A stretch of DNA of 64,000 bases from Chloracidobacterium sp. CP2_5A (GTDB lineage: Bacteria; Acidobacteriota; Blastocatellia; Chloracidobacteriales; Chloracidobacteriaceae), in NCBI GenBank assembly GCA_002254845.1, contig NKPT01000010.1:17760-81759 (forward strand), given 5' to 3'. Shown here piece by piece: positions 46,773-55,785 of this stretch; positions within the stretch are counted from its first letter, which is position 1; every line of letters begins with the position of its first letter. The translations under genes were made by a program, and so were the position numbers. Below the pieces are notes generated by a model. The model worked only from the letters and a program-made list of their open reading frames with translations. It was not told the DNA's origin and ran no database searches.

Positions 46773-46978
46773 ATAGCGCTGCTGCCCGCAGACGCCTGGC
46801 GGGCGAAAGCCCCAAAGCCGACGAAAAGTCAGAGGAAGTCCATCCGAAGGCCGCTCGCCGCGCGGCATCCGCCGCTGACCGACTTGCTTTCCGGGCGACG
46901 CTTCTGCCGGGCCGCTTAGGTCGCCGCGCGCGGCAGGCGAAGCATTGGTAAGCCTGTGTTGCCCGGAGAGGTTAGCGT

Positions 46979-47002
46979 CATAGGCGTCGTCATAGGCGTC
47001 GT
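46979..47002. repeat. 12-bp tandem duplication
   Basis: CATAGGCGTCGT twice, in the C-terminal part of the decayed oxidoreductase, giving the peptide repeat DDAYDDAY. Confidence 0.9.
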
Positions 47003-48632
47003 CAGGCGGAATGTTGGCCGAGGCGTCGCTGGAGACGTCCAGCTCATCGCCCGCCGCTTGAGCTTCGCCGAATGAGTTCGAGATAAAAGTCGCGTCTTCC
47101 CGGATGCCTTCCCAAATCAGCGCTGTGCCGGCGATGCGCCTGCGCGGGCTTTCCACTTCGATGGCGTCGCCGTTGCGGATGCCGGTTGCCGCCGCTTTGG
47201 GATGAAGCTGGATGAATCGGATGCCGCTGAGCCGCTTGCCGGTATAGGTCTACTGCGTCACGCCCGCGAAATGGACGACGCTGGCGCGACCAATGATGCC
47301 GGTCAGCGGAAAAAGGCGGCGCGTTGCGCTGTTGGACGGCAGGCCGAGCGTGGCCTTGCGCGTCACGGCTTGCGGATTGACGGGGTTCGTGACGAACTCG
47401 TCCAAGTAAGCGAGCGTCGGGGCGTTGGGGGCGGACAGGTCCGGGTGCGTGTCAGAGATTGGCCGCGCGCGGTGTCCGGCCGTCGCCAGCCGGGCGGCAA
47501 GGTCAGGCGTGAAGATTTCAGCCTTGCCGCTCGGCGTCAAAAAGCGTTTTCCCTTGTTGGCCGGACTGAGCGCCGCGACCGCTTGATACCAAGTCGGATG
47601 GTCGAGGTAGAGCGCGCTCGCGCCCGGATGCTTCAGGTCCGGGCAGGGAAAGCGCAGCGGCGTTTTGCTTGCCTCCAGTCGCGCTTGCGTCCTGCCGCCC
47701 ATCCCCGGCGTGTGCTCGACAAACGTCGCCCAAAGCTTGGGGTAGTCGCGCCATTCCAGCGGAAAGCTGTCTTTCCAGAGTTGGGGCTGCCTCCTGTCGC
47801 GCTTGGCCACCGCCTGGGCGCGTTCAATTCAGATTTCCCAATCCGGCTTGGACGCGCCAACGCGCGGCACCGCTTGCGCCTGCCAGCGAATGGCGCGGTC
47901 AGCGCGGCGCATGTAACCCGTTTCCATCTCAAGGGCGCTGCTCATCAGCGGGTTGCCGGCGGTGACAGCCGCGCGCAGCGGATAGGGCGCGCCCGTCAAG
48001 ATCGCCTCAGCGAAGTAGTCGGGTCCAACTGGCAGCGCCGGGTCCGACCGGGGCGGCGTCTCTCCAACGATGGGAGGCGGTTGCAAATTGCCTGGCCAGG
48101 CGTTGTGCATTGAGAAAAATTGCATCCGCCCCCTAGCGCGCCGACGTTGCCGGTCAGCGCCGCTAGGAACGCCAGCGCGCGATAAGTGTCGTTTGTCGTA
48201 GAGTTCGCCGGTGACAATCTCGTGCAGCATCGCCAGCGCCAGGTCGCTACGCGGCTTGATCGGCAGCCACTCATCGGCAAGCGCGGCGGTCGGCGTTCGA
48301 CGCGGATCAACCACGACCAGCCGGGCTTTGGTTTTGGCGCGCGACCGCAGCAGGCAGGAAAATGTCACCGGGCGAGCTTCCGCTTGATTTGCGCCAAGGA
48401 AGAGCTTCGCGCTTCCGAGGTCTCCCGCCCCGTTGCGCCATCCGCGCCGTAGCCGTTGGTGAAGAGCCTGAGGCCACCAACGGTCCAGGCCAGGGCGTTG
48501 CCGCCCGCGTCATTGCAAGCCGGTCCGCCGTCAGTGTCGTTGGGGCTGCCCAATAACGTGAAAAACCGGTTGACCAGCGAGCCAACGCCGCGCGGGAGCC
48601 ACCCCGATGCGCGGTTGGCGATCGCATTTTCC

Positions 48633-48660
48633 CGCGGATGCTCAATCGCGGATGCTCAAT
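48633..48660. repeat. 14-bp tandem duplication in pseudogene
   Basis: CGCGGATGCTCAAT at 48633-48646 and 48647-48660. A 14-base insertion changes the frame just after the Tat signal of the decayed oxidoreductase. Confidence 0.95.
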
Positions 48661-48791
48661 TAGGCGTCGCGCTCCGGGCGAGAAGCGCGTCAAGCCCCAT
48701 CAACCCAAGCGGCAACGGAGCGCCTTTGAGAAAGTTGCGTCGCGAAAAGGCATCATCTGACACAGGTCGCTACCTGTGAAAAGCTTTCAAG

Positions 48792-49799
48792 CTATTGCAT
48801 TGGCTGCGACTCGCGCCGGGCATTGACGAGCAGGAGCTTGCCGAGGACGCCGCGCCTTTCGAGGAGCTGGTGCGCCGCCGCCGCCGCTTCCAGCGGAAAG
48901 GATTGCGCGATGGGAGCCGCGAATACCCCATCCGCTACGCGCAGGAGTATGGCTTCAAGGTCGGCGCGCGCTTCGGGGTAGCGCCCGGCCGCCAGGAGGT
49001 TGCCCAATTGAAAGCCATAAATTCGAGCGTTTTTGGGATAGAAATCCCGCGTGTTGACCAGCGAGGGCTCAAGCGTGACATTCGCCAGGGCGACCAGGCG
49101 TCCAAACGGGGCCAGGGCTTTGAGGCCATCGGCAAAAGTTTGCCCTCCGACCGTGTCGAGAAACGCCGTCACGCCTTGGCCGCCAGTAATGTCGCGCACG
49201 GCCTCGACAAGGTTAATTTCGGCGTAGTTGACGGTCACGCTTGCGCCAAGTCGCGCGGCAAAGGCGAGTTTTTCCGTCGCGCTAGCCGCGGCGATGACCT
49301 TCGCGCCGGCGTCTCGGGCGATCTGAATCGCGGCGGCGCCGACACCGCTGGCTGCCGCTGGCACCAGGAGCGTATCGTCCGAGCGCAACTCGATGAGACG
49401 ATGCAGGCAGTGCCAGGCCGTTAGCCAGTTGATTGGCAGAGCGGCAGCCGTCGCTGTGGTGACTGATTCGGGAATGGCGACCACTTCAGACTCGTGAACG
49501 ACGGCCTCGGTCACGTATAATCCGGCGCGGTTGCCGAAGATAACGACGCGACTGCCGACAGGGAATTCGTCCGATAGCGATTCGACAACGACGCCAGCGG
49601 CTTCAAGCCCGGGACGCGTCGGCAGGCGGGCGCTATGGTAGGCGCCAGCGCGGAGCAGGATGTCCGCCCGGTTGACGCCAATGGCCTCGACCGCGACCCG
49701 TAGCAGTCCAGGCGCCAAGTCGGGCGTGGCTTCCGTTACGAGGCGGAGCGCGTCGGGGCCGCCAAAGGTTTCAACAATGATGGCTTGCCGCTTGGACAT
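48792..49799 (-). CDS. NADPH:quinone oxidoreductase-type zinc-free MDR enzyme
   Basis: Medium-chain reductase of 335 residues. The N-terminal half has GVNRADILLRAGAYH and RPGLEAAGVV, and the Rossmann half has ASGVGAAAIQIARDAGAKVI followed by FLDTVGG. The cysteine ligands of zinc alcohol dehydrogenases are absent, which places it with quinone oxidoreductases and enoyl reductases. It diverges from the propeller kinase, with only 12 bases between the two start codons, so promoters must overlap coding DNA. Confidence 0.88.
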   Translation of the reverse strand: MSKRQAIIVETFGGPDALRLVTEATPDLAPGLLRVAVEAIGVNRADILLRAGAYHSARLPTRPGLEAAGVVVESLSDEFPVGSRVVIFGNRAGLYVTEAVVHESEVVAIPESVTTATAAALPINWLTAWHCLHRLIELRSDDTLLVPAAASGVGAAAIQIARDAGAKVIAAASATEKLAFAARLGASVTVNYAEINLVEAVRDITGGQGVTAFLDTVGGQTFADGLKALAPFGRLVALANVTLEPSLVNTRDFYPKNARIYGFQLGNLLAAGRYPEARADLEAILLRVADGVFAAPIAQSFPLEAAAAAHQLLERRGVLGKLLLVNARRESQPMQ

Positions 49800-49811
49800 A
49801 CGGATTCGGAA

Positions 49812-52800
49812 ATGCGCTTTTCGTTCGATGGTCAGCGACTGCGCTACGATACACGCTGTCGCTTAGCCAGTCCATGGTTGAGCTGGCGTTGGCTACGCGC
49901 CTTGTGGACGGCGCTGCTCGTTTTTGGGGCAGGGATGGCCGGGGCGGCGTTCGGCGCTGGCGGCGGCCCCCTTGCGGGGGGGCCGCCGCCGCGACCCTTC
50001 GCGCGCCTTTTCACCGGCAAGGACGGGCTGCCGCAGGTTTCCGCCATGAGCCTGGCCGCCGACGCGAGCGGCTACCTCTGGGTGGCGACGCAGGACGGGG
50101 CGGCGCGCTTTGACGGGCGCGATTGGAAAGCCTTTGCCGTTCCCAATCGCAGCCAGTCGAACTTCCTGCGCGTCTGCCTCGCCGCCCGCGACGGACGCCT
50201 GTGGTTTGGACGACAGGAGGGCGGGCTGGCCTGCCGGCTCCCGGATGGCGTCTGGGAAAGCTATGACGAAGCGGACGGGCTGCCCGCCAGTCGGGTCAAC
50301 TGTTTGCTGGAGCGTCCCGACGGCGCGCTGTGGATCGGCACGGAGCGCGGCTTGGCCGTTTGGCGTCAGGGGGCGCGTCGGATTGAGCCGCCGCCGGGAA
50401 GCCCGCCTGGCGAGCGCGCGCTGTGCCTTGCTGAAACGCCCGACGGCTCAGCGTGGCTTGGGACGCCAAGCGGCCTCATCCGGTATGACGGGCAGTCCTG
50501 GGCGCCCGTCGCGGGTGGCCCGACCGGAAGCGTGTTGGCCAGCTTTGTTGACGCGACTAAGACGTTCTGGGTTGGCGGGAGCGATGGGCGGCTCTGGCAA
50601 TGGCGCGACCGCGCCTGGGCGCGTTGTCCGCTGCCGTTCCGGAGCCCCGTGACGACGCTCTCCGAAACCATCCTGCCGAATGGCGAGCGTCGGCTGTGGA
50701 TCGGCACCGACGGCGACGGGCTGTTTTACGTTGCGCTGGACGCCGCGTCCAAGCCTGGCGCGATCGCGGCGTTTGACGCCTCTTATGGACTCCCCAACGT
50801 CAGCGTCTGGAGCTTATTACCGCTGCCCGCCGCCCGTGAGGGACAGCACGTCGGATTGTGGGTCGGGACGGACGGCGGCCTGCTGCAAGTGTCTTTCACC
50901 GGCTGGGCGACGCTTGACAATGTTCCAACGCTAGCCGGCGCAAGCGTTTATGGCATGTGCGCCGCCGCTCGCCCCGATGGCGGGGCGAATTACTGGTTCG
51001 GCACGCGCGGCAACGGGCTGGTCGGCTATGCGGATGGGCGTTGGGTTCAGCTGACGACGGCGGACGGGCTCTCCGCCAACACCGTTTTCAGCGTTCACGA
51101 GACTTTCAATCCGGACATCGGTCGCTCGCTTTGGGTCGGGACGCAGTCAGGGCTTTTCCGAAGGCGAGGCGACGGGCCCTTGACGCCGGCGCGCGATGCG
51201 CCGGGGCTGGAGCAAGCGAGCGTGCGCGCCTTTCTCGAATCGGATGGCTTGAGCGGCCGACGCGGACTGTGGATCGTGACGGCCGGCGCGGGGCTGCTCC
51301 GCTTTGAGAGCGGGCAATGGACTGCTTTTAATGTCGCCAACGGCTTGCCGACCAACCTGCTCCACAGCGTTTGCGAAACCATCGCCCCTAGTGGCGAAAA
51401 AAGCCTGTGGGTTGGCACGGAAGGCGCCGGGCTGGCCTGCTTGACCAATGGCCGCTGGCGACAGTGGCGGAGGCCAACAATCCCCAACAATACGGTCATG
51501 ACGGTACAAGCCATGACCTTTCCCGACGGCCGGCAATTTCTGTTCGCCGGAACGGAAGGCGGCGGTCTCGCCATTGTCGAGCTTGACGCCGAGCCGAGCG
51601 ATAGCCTCAAGCTGCGCGTTTGGTCGGAAGCGACGACGCCGGGCTTTCCAAACGACACCATCTACCAAGTGCGCTTTGACGCGCAGCGCCGGGCGTACGC
51701 CCTGACCAACAAGGGCGTGGCGCGGCTGACCTATCGCGGGAACGGCGATTTCACGATTGAAACCTTCGACGCCGAAGACGGCTTGCCGAGCGGCGAGTTC
51801 AACGGCGGCGCTTCGATGACAGACCATCTGGGACGCATCTGGGGCGGCACGCCCAACGGCGTCGCGGTTTTTGATCCGGCGGCGGACGCGCCAGGGCCGC
51901 TGCCGCGCCAGCCCGCGCTCCAAGCGATGGCTAATGGCGCAATGGCTCTGGCGGATGGGCTGACCGTGCCCTACCAGGGACGCAATCTGGTTTTCGACGT
52001 GTCCGCGCCGGCTTTTGCCGCGCCTTCGCGCCTCCGCTACCGCACGCAGCTTGAAGGCTTCGACGAGCAGCCGACGGCGTGGACGGCCGAGCGGCGACGG
52101 TCATTTACCAACCTCTGGCCCGGCGAATACGTCTTCGTCGCCTGGGTTCGTGACGGGCAAGGGCGCGAAAGCCAGCCGGCTCGCCTGCGATTTCGGGTTG
52201 CCGCGCCGTGGTGGCTGACGTGGTGGGCGTGGGCGGGCTATGCGGGATGCGCTGCCGGGGCGGTTTACGCCGGCGTTCGGTGGCGGGTGCGGGCGCTGGA
52301 GCGCCGGGCGACCGAGCTTGAAGTCAAAGTCGCGGAGCGGACGGCGGCGCTGGAAGCGGCCAAGCGCGAGGTTGAGGCGCAGAATCGGGCGCTAGCTGCG
52401 GCCAAGTCCGAGGTCGAGCAAAAGAACGCGGCGCTGGATGAGAAAGTGGCGGCGTTGGAGGCGTCGCAGCGGCGGGCGGATCGGATTTTCTCAGCGCTGG
52501 CGGAGGCGTTGCCGGGGACGACGCTCGATGGCAAGTACCGGCTGGGCGAAAAGCTGGGTTCGGGCGGGTACGGGGTGGTGTTCGCAGGAGAGCATCTGGG
52601 GCTGAAGCGGCGCGTGGCGGTGAAAGTCTTCAAGCCGGTAGCCGGTAATGACAGCGCGGAGGCGCTAGAGCGGTTTCGGCGGGAGGGGGCGCTGGCGGCG
52701 CAAATCAAGCATCCGAACGTGGTCGAGGTATTGGACGCGGGGGTATCGAGCGAGGGGATCGCCTATTTGGTGATGGAGTTGCTAGAGGGCTACCCGCTGA

Positions 52801-53474
52801 CGCGGGAGGCGCGCACGCGGATGATCAGCGCGGAGCGCGCGCTGCGCGTGTGCGCGGCCGCCTGTCGCGGGCTGGCGGCGGCGCACGCGCTGGGGGTTGT
52901 TCACCGGGACGTGAAGCCTGAGAATGTGTATGTGGACTGGTCGAGCGGCGAGGAAGTGATCAAGGTAGTGGACTTTGGGATAGCGACGGTGGTGGAGCGG
53001 GGGAGAGGGGACGGGTTGGAGACGCTGACGGCGACGGGGTCGGTGGTGGGGACGCCGGCCTACATTGCGCCGGAGCGGGTGATGGGGGGAGCGTATGACG
53101 GGCGGTCGGATGTCTATGCCGTGGGGGTTATGCTGTATGAGCTGCTGTGCGGGGTTGCGCCGTTTGGCGGCAGCGGAGAGAGCGGGCTGCGGGTGCTGCT
53201 GGCGCACCTGCACGACGCGCCGACGCCACTGCGGGAGCGGGTAGCTGAGCTGGATGAGGAGGTGAGCGACTACGTTTTGCGCTTGTTGGCGAAGCGGGCG
53301 GAGGAGCGCCCGGCGGCGGCGAAAGCGGCCGAGGAGCTCGCTCGCCTTGCCGACAAGGTCAGTCCTTTGTCAAGTTCCGACTCAGCGACAACGGGGTCGC
53401 GGCGCGCGCCGGGCGGCGCGACCCCGCCCCAATCAGCGTCGTCGACGGCCATCACGCGCAGAGGGGACAGGTGA
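49812..53474 (+). CDS. Beta-propeller sensor Ser/Thr kinase (Reg_prop - Y_Y_Y - TM - coiled coil - kinase)
   Basis: Protein of 1220 residues. A signal or anchor helix lies near 28-50. Residues about 60-700 are two-component-regulator propeller blades, repeating LWVGTQSGLFRR and LWIGTERGLAVW. A Y_Y_Y domain (about 716-796: RYRTQLEGFDE, FTNLWPGEYVFVAWVRD) precedes a Trp-rich transmembrane helix (about 800-825). Then come a coiled coil (826-893) and a Hanks kinase from 901 (GEKLGSGGYGVVFAG, HRDVKPEN near 1030, DFG near 1053), all key residues intact. The layout copies periplasmic hybrid two-component sensors with the histidine kinase replaced. Codons shift to GGG/GTG-rich use at the kinase. ATG at 49812 is the chosen start. 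Confidence 0.88.
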   Translation: MRFSFDGQRLRYDTRCRLASPWLSWRWLRALWTALLVFGAGMAGAAFGAGGGPLAGGPPPRPFARLFTGKDGLPQVSAMSLAADASGYLWVATQDGAARFDGRDWKAFAVPNRSQSNFLRVCLAARDGRLWFGRQEGGLACRLPDGVWESYDEADGLPASRVNCLLERPDGALWIGTERGLAVWRQGARRIEPPPGSPPGERALCLAETPDGSAWLGTPSGLIRYDGQSWAPVAGGPTGSVLASFVDATKTFWVGGSDGRLWQWRDRAWARCPLPFRSPVTTLSETILPNGERRLWIGTDGDGLFYVALDAASKPGAIAAFDASYGLPNVSVWSLLPLPAAREGQHVGLWVGTDGGLLQVSFTGWATLDNVPTLAGASVYGMCAAARPDGGANYWFGTRGNGLVGYADGRWVQLTTADGLSANTVFSVHETFNPDIGRSLWVGTQSGLFRRRGDGPLTPARDAPGLEQASVRAFLESDGLSGRRGLWIVTAGAGLLRFESGQWTAFNVANGLPTNLLHSVCETIAPSGEKSLWVGTEGAGLACLTNGRWRQWRRPTIPNNTVMTVQAMTFPDGRQFLFAGTEGGGLAIVELDAEPSDSLKLRVWSEATTPGFPNDTIYQVRFDAQRRAYALTNKGVARLTYRGNGDFTIETFDAEDGLPSGEFNGGASMTDHLGRIWGGTPNGVAVFDPAADAPGPLPRQPALQAMANGAMALADGLTVPYQGRNLVFDVSAPAFAAPSRLRYRTQLEGFDEQPTAWTAERRRSFTNLWPGEYVFVAWVRDGQGRESQPARLRFRVAAPWWLTWWAWAGYAGCAAGAVYAGVRWRVRALERRATELEVKVAERTAALEAAKREVEAQNRALAAAKSEVEQKNAALDEKVAALEASQRRADRIFSALAEALPGTTLDGKYRLGEKLGSGGYGVVFAGEHLGLKRRVAVKVFKPVAGNDSAEALERFRREGALAAQIKHPNVVEVLDAGVSSEGIAYLVMELLEGYPLTREARTRMISAERALRVCAAACRGLAAAHALGVVHRDVKPENVYVDWSSGEEVIKVVDFGIATVVERGRGDGLETLTATGSVVGTPAYIAPERVMGGAYDGRSDVYAVGVMLYELLCGVAPFGGSGESGLRVLLAHLHDAPTPLRERVAELDEEVSDYVLRLLAKRAEERPAAAKAAEELARLADKVSPLSSSDSATTGSRRAPGGATPPQSASSTAITRRGDR

Positions 53475-53504
53475 CTTATAGGTTCCAATAACCCCAGTAT
53501 TCTC

Positions 53505-53529
53505 GCCCGTCTTACCGCCGCTGACGGGC
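53505..53529 (+). terminator. Hairpin after the propeller kinase
   Basis: GCCCGTC and GACGGGC form a 7-bp stem around an 11-base loop, 30 bases after the stop codon. No T-run follows, so it is a modest candidate. Confidence 0.4.
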
Positions 53530-53628
53530 TCCAAGCAAGAGCCGCAGACTCGCGTCCCGCATGGTATCCTCATCGCGCCAAGCGCGCGGGATAAAGTCCG
53601 CCGCGAAAACAAGTTGAGGGAGGCGTTC

Positions 53629-54252
53629 GTGTCTGACCTTGCGCCGGATGCCGTAACTTTGCCGCCACCGCCTGCGAAAATGGACGCTCCGCCTTCCGAG
53701 TCATCAGCAAGCTTGGAAAGCGCGCCCGCGCCGTCGCCGGAACGCTTTTGCGCTCTCGATCCCGAGGCGGTCGCCCTCTGGCGACTCAACGGCGGCATCG
53801 AGTGGGCGATTCTGCTGGCGCTGACTTTTGTGATTATCACCGTGGGCAGCATCGTTTTGGCGCTGGGCCTGTGGTTCTGGGGGCTGCTGGCGGCGTGGGC
53901 GCTGGCGGCGCTCTTGGCGGTCGCGCAGACGATTTGGTATCCGCCGCTGGCGTATCGGCATTATGCCTACCGGGTCGCCGAGCGCGTTATCGAAGTGCGG
54001 CGCGGCGTATGGTTTCGCGAAAGTCGTCTCATTCCCGTGTCGCGCATTCAGCACGTGGATTTGCGGCAGGGGCTTTTCGAGCGGTCTTACGGGCTGGCGA
54101 CGCTCGTCTTTCATACCGCCGGAATGCACGAGTCAAGCACCGCCCTGCCTGGTCTTCCCGCGGCGACAGCCGCGGCGCTGCGCGACCGGCTCATCGCGCA
54201 GCTCCACGACGCGCGACGAGTGGAGACCGCGACCGGGGCGCCATGCCGATGA
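53629..54252 (+). CDS. Bacterial PH-domain membrane protein (YdbS-like)
   Basis: Protein of 207 residues. A Pro/Ser-rich N-terminus is followed by two hydrophobic helices (LLALTFVIITVGSIVLALGL; LLAAWALAALLAVAQTI) and then a bacterial PH domain (YRVAERVIEVRRGVWFRE, SRLIPVSRIQHVDLRQG). GTG at 53629 was chosen because GGAGG lies 5 bases upstream. YdbS and YdbT proteins are usually encoded side by side, as here; in Bacillus they are implicated in resistance to antibiotics made by competitors. It overlaps the next gene by 10 bases. Confidence 0.85.
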   Translation: MSDLAPDAVTLPPPPAKMDAPPSESSASLESAPAPSPERFCALDPEAVALWRLNGGIEWAILLALTFVIITVGSIVLALGLWFWGLLAAWALAALLAVAQTIWYPPLAYRHYAYRVAERVIEVRRGVWFRESRLIPVSRIQHVDLRQGLFERSYGLATLVFHTAGMHESSTALPGLPAATAAALRDRLIAQLHDARRVETATGAPCR

Positions 54253-55754
54253 GCGCCGAAGCCGGCGCGCCGGCGCGCCTGTCCGGGCGGCTACATCCGT
54301 GGACGCTCGCCTTCGGGCTGGTCGCCGTCGCGCGGCAACTGTTGATTCCGTTAATCTACTGGGTGTTTTCCGGCTTTGGGGCGCGCGGCGCGCTGCTAGT
54401 CGCGGTTTTTGGCGCGCCGAGCCTATTGCTGGCGATCGCTCGGTACTGGAGCTTTCGCTACCGCGTCGAAGCCGATGAACTCGTCATCGAGCAGGGAATT
54501 GCGCGCCGCCAGGAACGGCATATCCCGCTGGCCAACATTCAGGAAATCCGCCTTGAGCAAAACCTTGTACAGCGTTGGCTGGGCGTGGCGCGAGCCGATG
54601 TCGAGACTTCAACCGGCGGCGAAGTCGAGGCTTCGCTGGCCGTGCTCGCCGTGGACGACATCGCTCGGCTGCGGCAGGGGGTGTTCGGCGCGCGAGCGGA
54701 TGTCGTCGCGTCGGCTGAAACGCCGACCATCGAGGAAAAGCTCATTATCGCGCTGGGATCCCGCGAGTTGCTCATCGCCGGGCTGACTTCAAACAGCATC
54801 TTCACGCTGTTTATCGCCCTCGGCGCGTTGTTCCGATTCGCCGAGGAATGGCTGCCGGAGCGGGAGCGGGAGGCGGTTTGGGGCGTCATCGCCGATGCGA
54901 CGCGGGCGCTAGGCGGACAAAGCGCGCTGATGGCGGCCACGACGGTAGCGCTTTGGGTCGGACTGTTGCTGGCGCTCAGCGTCGTCATCTCCGGCTTGCT
55001 CAGCTTGGCGCGGTTTTACGACTTTCGGCTCGCGCAGCAGGGGGCGGCGCTTCGACGCGCTTATGGGCTTTTCACGCGCCACGCGAGCAACCTGTCGCCG
55101 GCGCGCATTCAGTTGGTCGCGATCGAGCAAACGCTGCTGCGGCGGCTGTTTGGGCGGGCGGCGTTGCGGGTGGACGTGGCCGGCGTAGCCTACGAGCGCG
55201 ATGAGGAGCGACAGGGGCGCGGGCTGCTGGTTCCGCTGCTGCGCCGCGACACGGCGGAGGCGTTGCTGCCGCGCTTGCTGGAGGGCTGCGCGCCGGACGC
55301 TCAGGCCTGGCGTCCGGTGTCGCCGCTGGCTTTTCGGCGGGGCGTCATTCGGCGCTCGGTCTGGCTGGCGCTGGCGACCGCGGCCGCGTTCTGGTGGTCG
55401 TCATATGGCTGGCTGCCGCTGGCGCTCTTTCCGGCGGTTGCGCTCGTCAGTTGGCTGGACTGCCGCGCGCGGGGATACCTTGCCGCGCCAGACTACTGGC
55501 TTGTGCGCCAGGGCTGGGCCAATCGCGTCATCTACGTCGTGCCGACGCGCAACATTCAAGCGGTGGTTGTGTCGCAGACGCCGTTTGATCGGCGGCTGGG
55601 GCTGGCGACGCTGACGCTCGACACGGCCGGGCCAACGCCGGTCGTCATTCGGGATGTGCCGGTCGCCGAAGCGGAGGCGCTGGGCGGCCGCGTCGCGCGG
55701 CAGGCGGAGGTCGCCGCGCAGGGGCTCTATCCGCGCCCGGCGCAGGCGGTCTAG
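54243..55754 (+). CDS. Bacterial PH-domain membrane protein (YdbT-like)
   Basis: Protein of 503 residues with at least six hydrophobic helices alternating with bacterial PH domains. The first is near 65-150 (YRVEADELVIEQGIARRQER, IPLANIQEIRLEQN), a second near 260-340 (ALRRAYGLFTRHA, SPARIQLVAIEQTLL) and a third at the C-terminus (YWLVRQGWANRVIYVVPTRN). This matches the large YdbT-type partner of the preceding gene, whose stop overlaps this start. Function in Gram-negative bacteria is unknown. Confidence 0.85.
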   Translation: MPMSAEAGAPARLSGRLHPWTLAFGLVAVARQLLIPLIYWVFSGFGARGALLVAVFGAPSLLLAIARYWSFRYRVEADELVIEQGIARRQERHIPLANIQEIRLEQNLVQRWLGVARADVETSTGGEVEASLAVLAVDDIARLRQGVFGARADVVASAETPTIEEKLIIALGSRELLIAGLTSNSIFTLFIALGALFRFAEEWLPEREREAVWGVIADATRALGGQSALMAATTVALWVGLLLALSVVISGLLSLARFYDFRLAQQGAALRRAYGLFTRHASNLSPARIQLVAIEQTLLRRLFGRAALRVDVAGVAYERDEERQGRGLLVPLLRRDTAEALLPRLLEGCAPDAQAWRPVSPLAFRRGVIRRSVWLALATAAAFWWSSYGWLPLALFPAVALVSWLDCRARGYLAAPDYWLVRQGWANRVIYVVPTRNIQAVVVSQTPFDRRLGLATLTLDTAGPTPVVIRDVPVAEAEALGGRVARQAEVAAQGLYPRPAQAV

Positions 55755-55785
55755 GAGGCAGGCGCGAGCGCTCCCGCAACCCGCG

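Larger units (their letters stand above)
46900..48763 (-). pseudogene. Decayed Tat-exported molybdopterin oxidoreductase
   Basis: The reading starts at GTG 48763 with a Tat signal (SRRNFLKG) and stops at a TGA near 48657, beside a 14-bp tandem duplication. Further fragments lie in changing frames: NRFFTLLGS; then LFLGANQAEARP and ARLVVVDPRRTPTA; then YRALAFLAALTGNVG; then NLQPPPIVGETPP; then a long piece ending SVVHFAGVTQ before TAG at about 47250; then IQLHPKAAATGIRNGDAIEV, the molybdopterin dinucleotide-binding end. The iron-sulfur N-terminal region and part of the middle are missing. At least four frameshifts, one nonsense codon and deletions make it non-functional. The 3' end is approximate. 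Confidence 0.85.
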
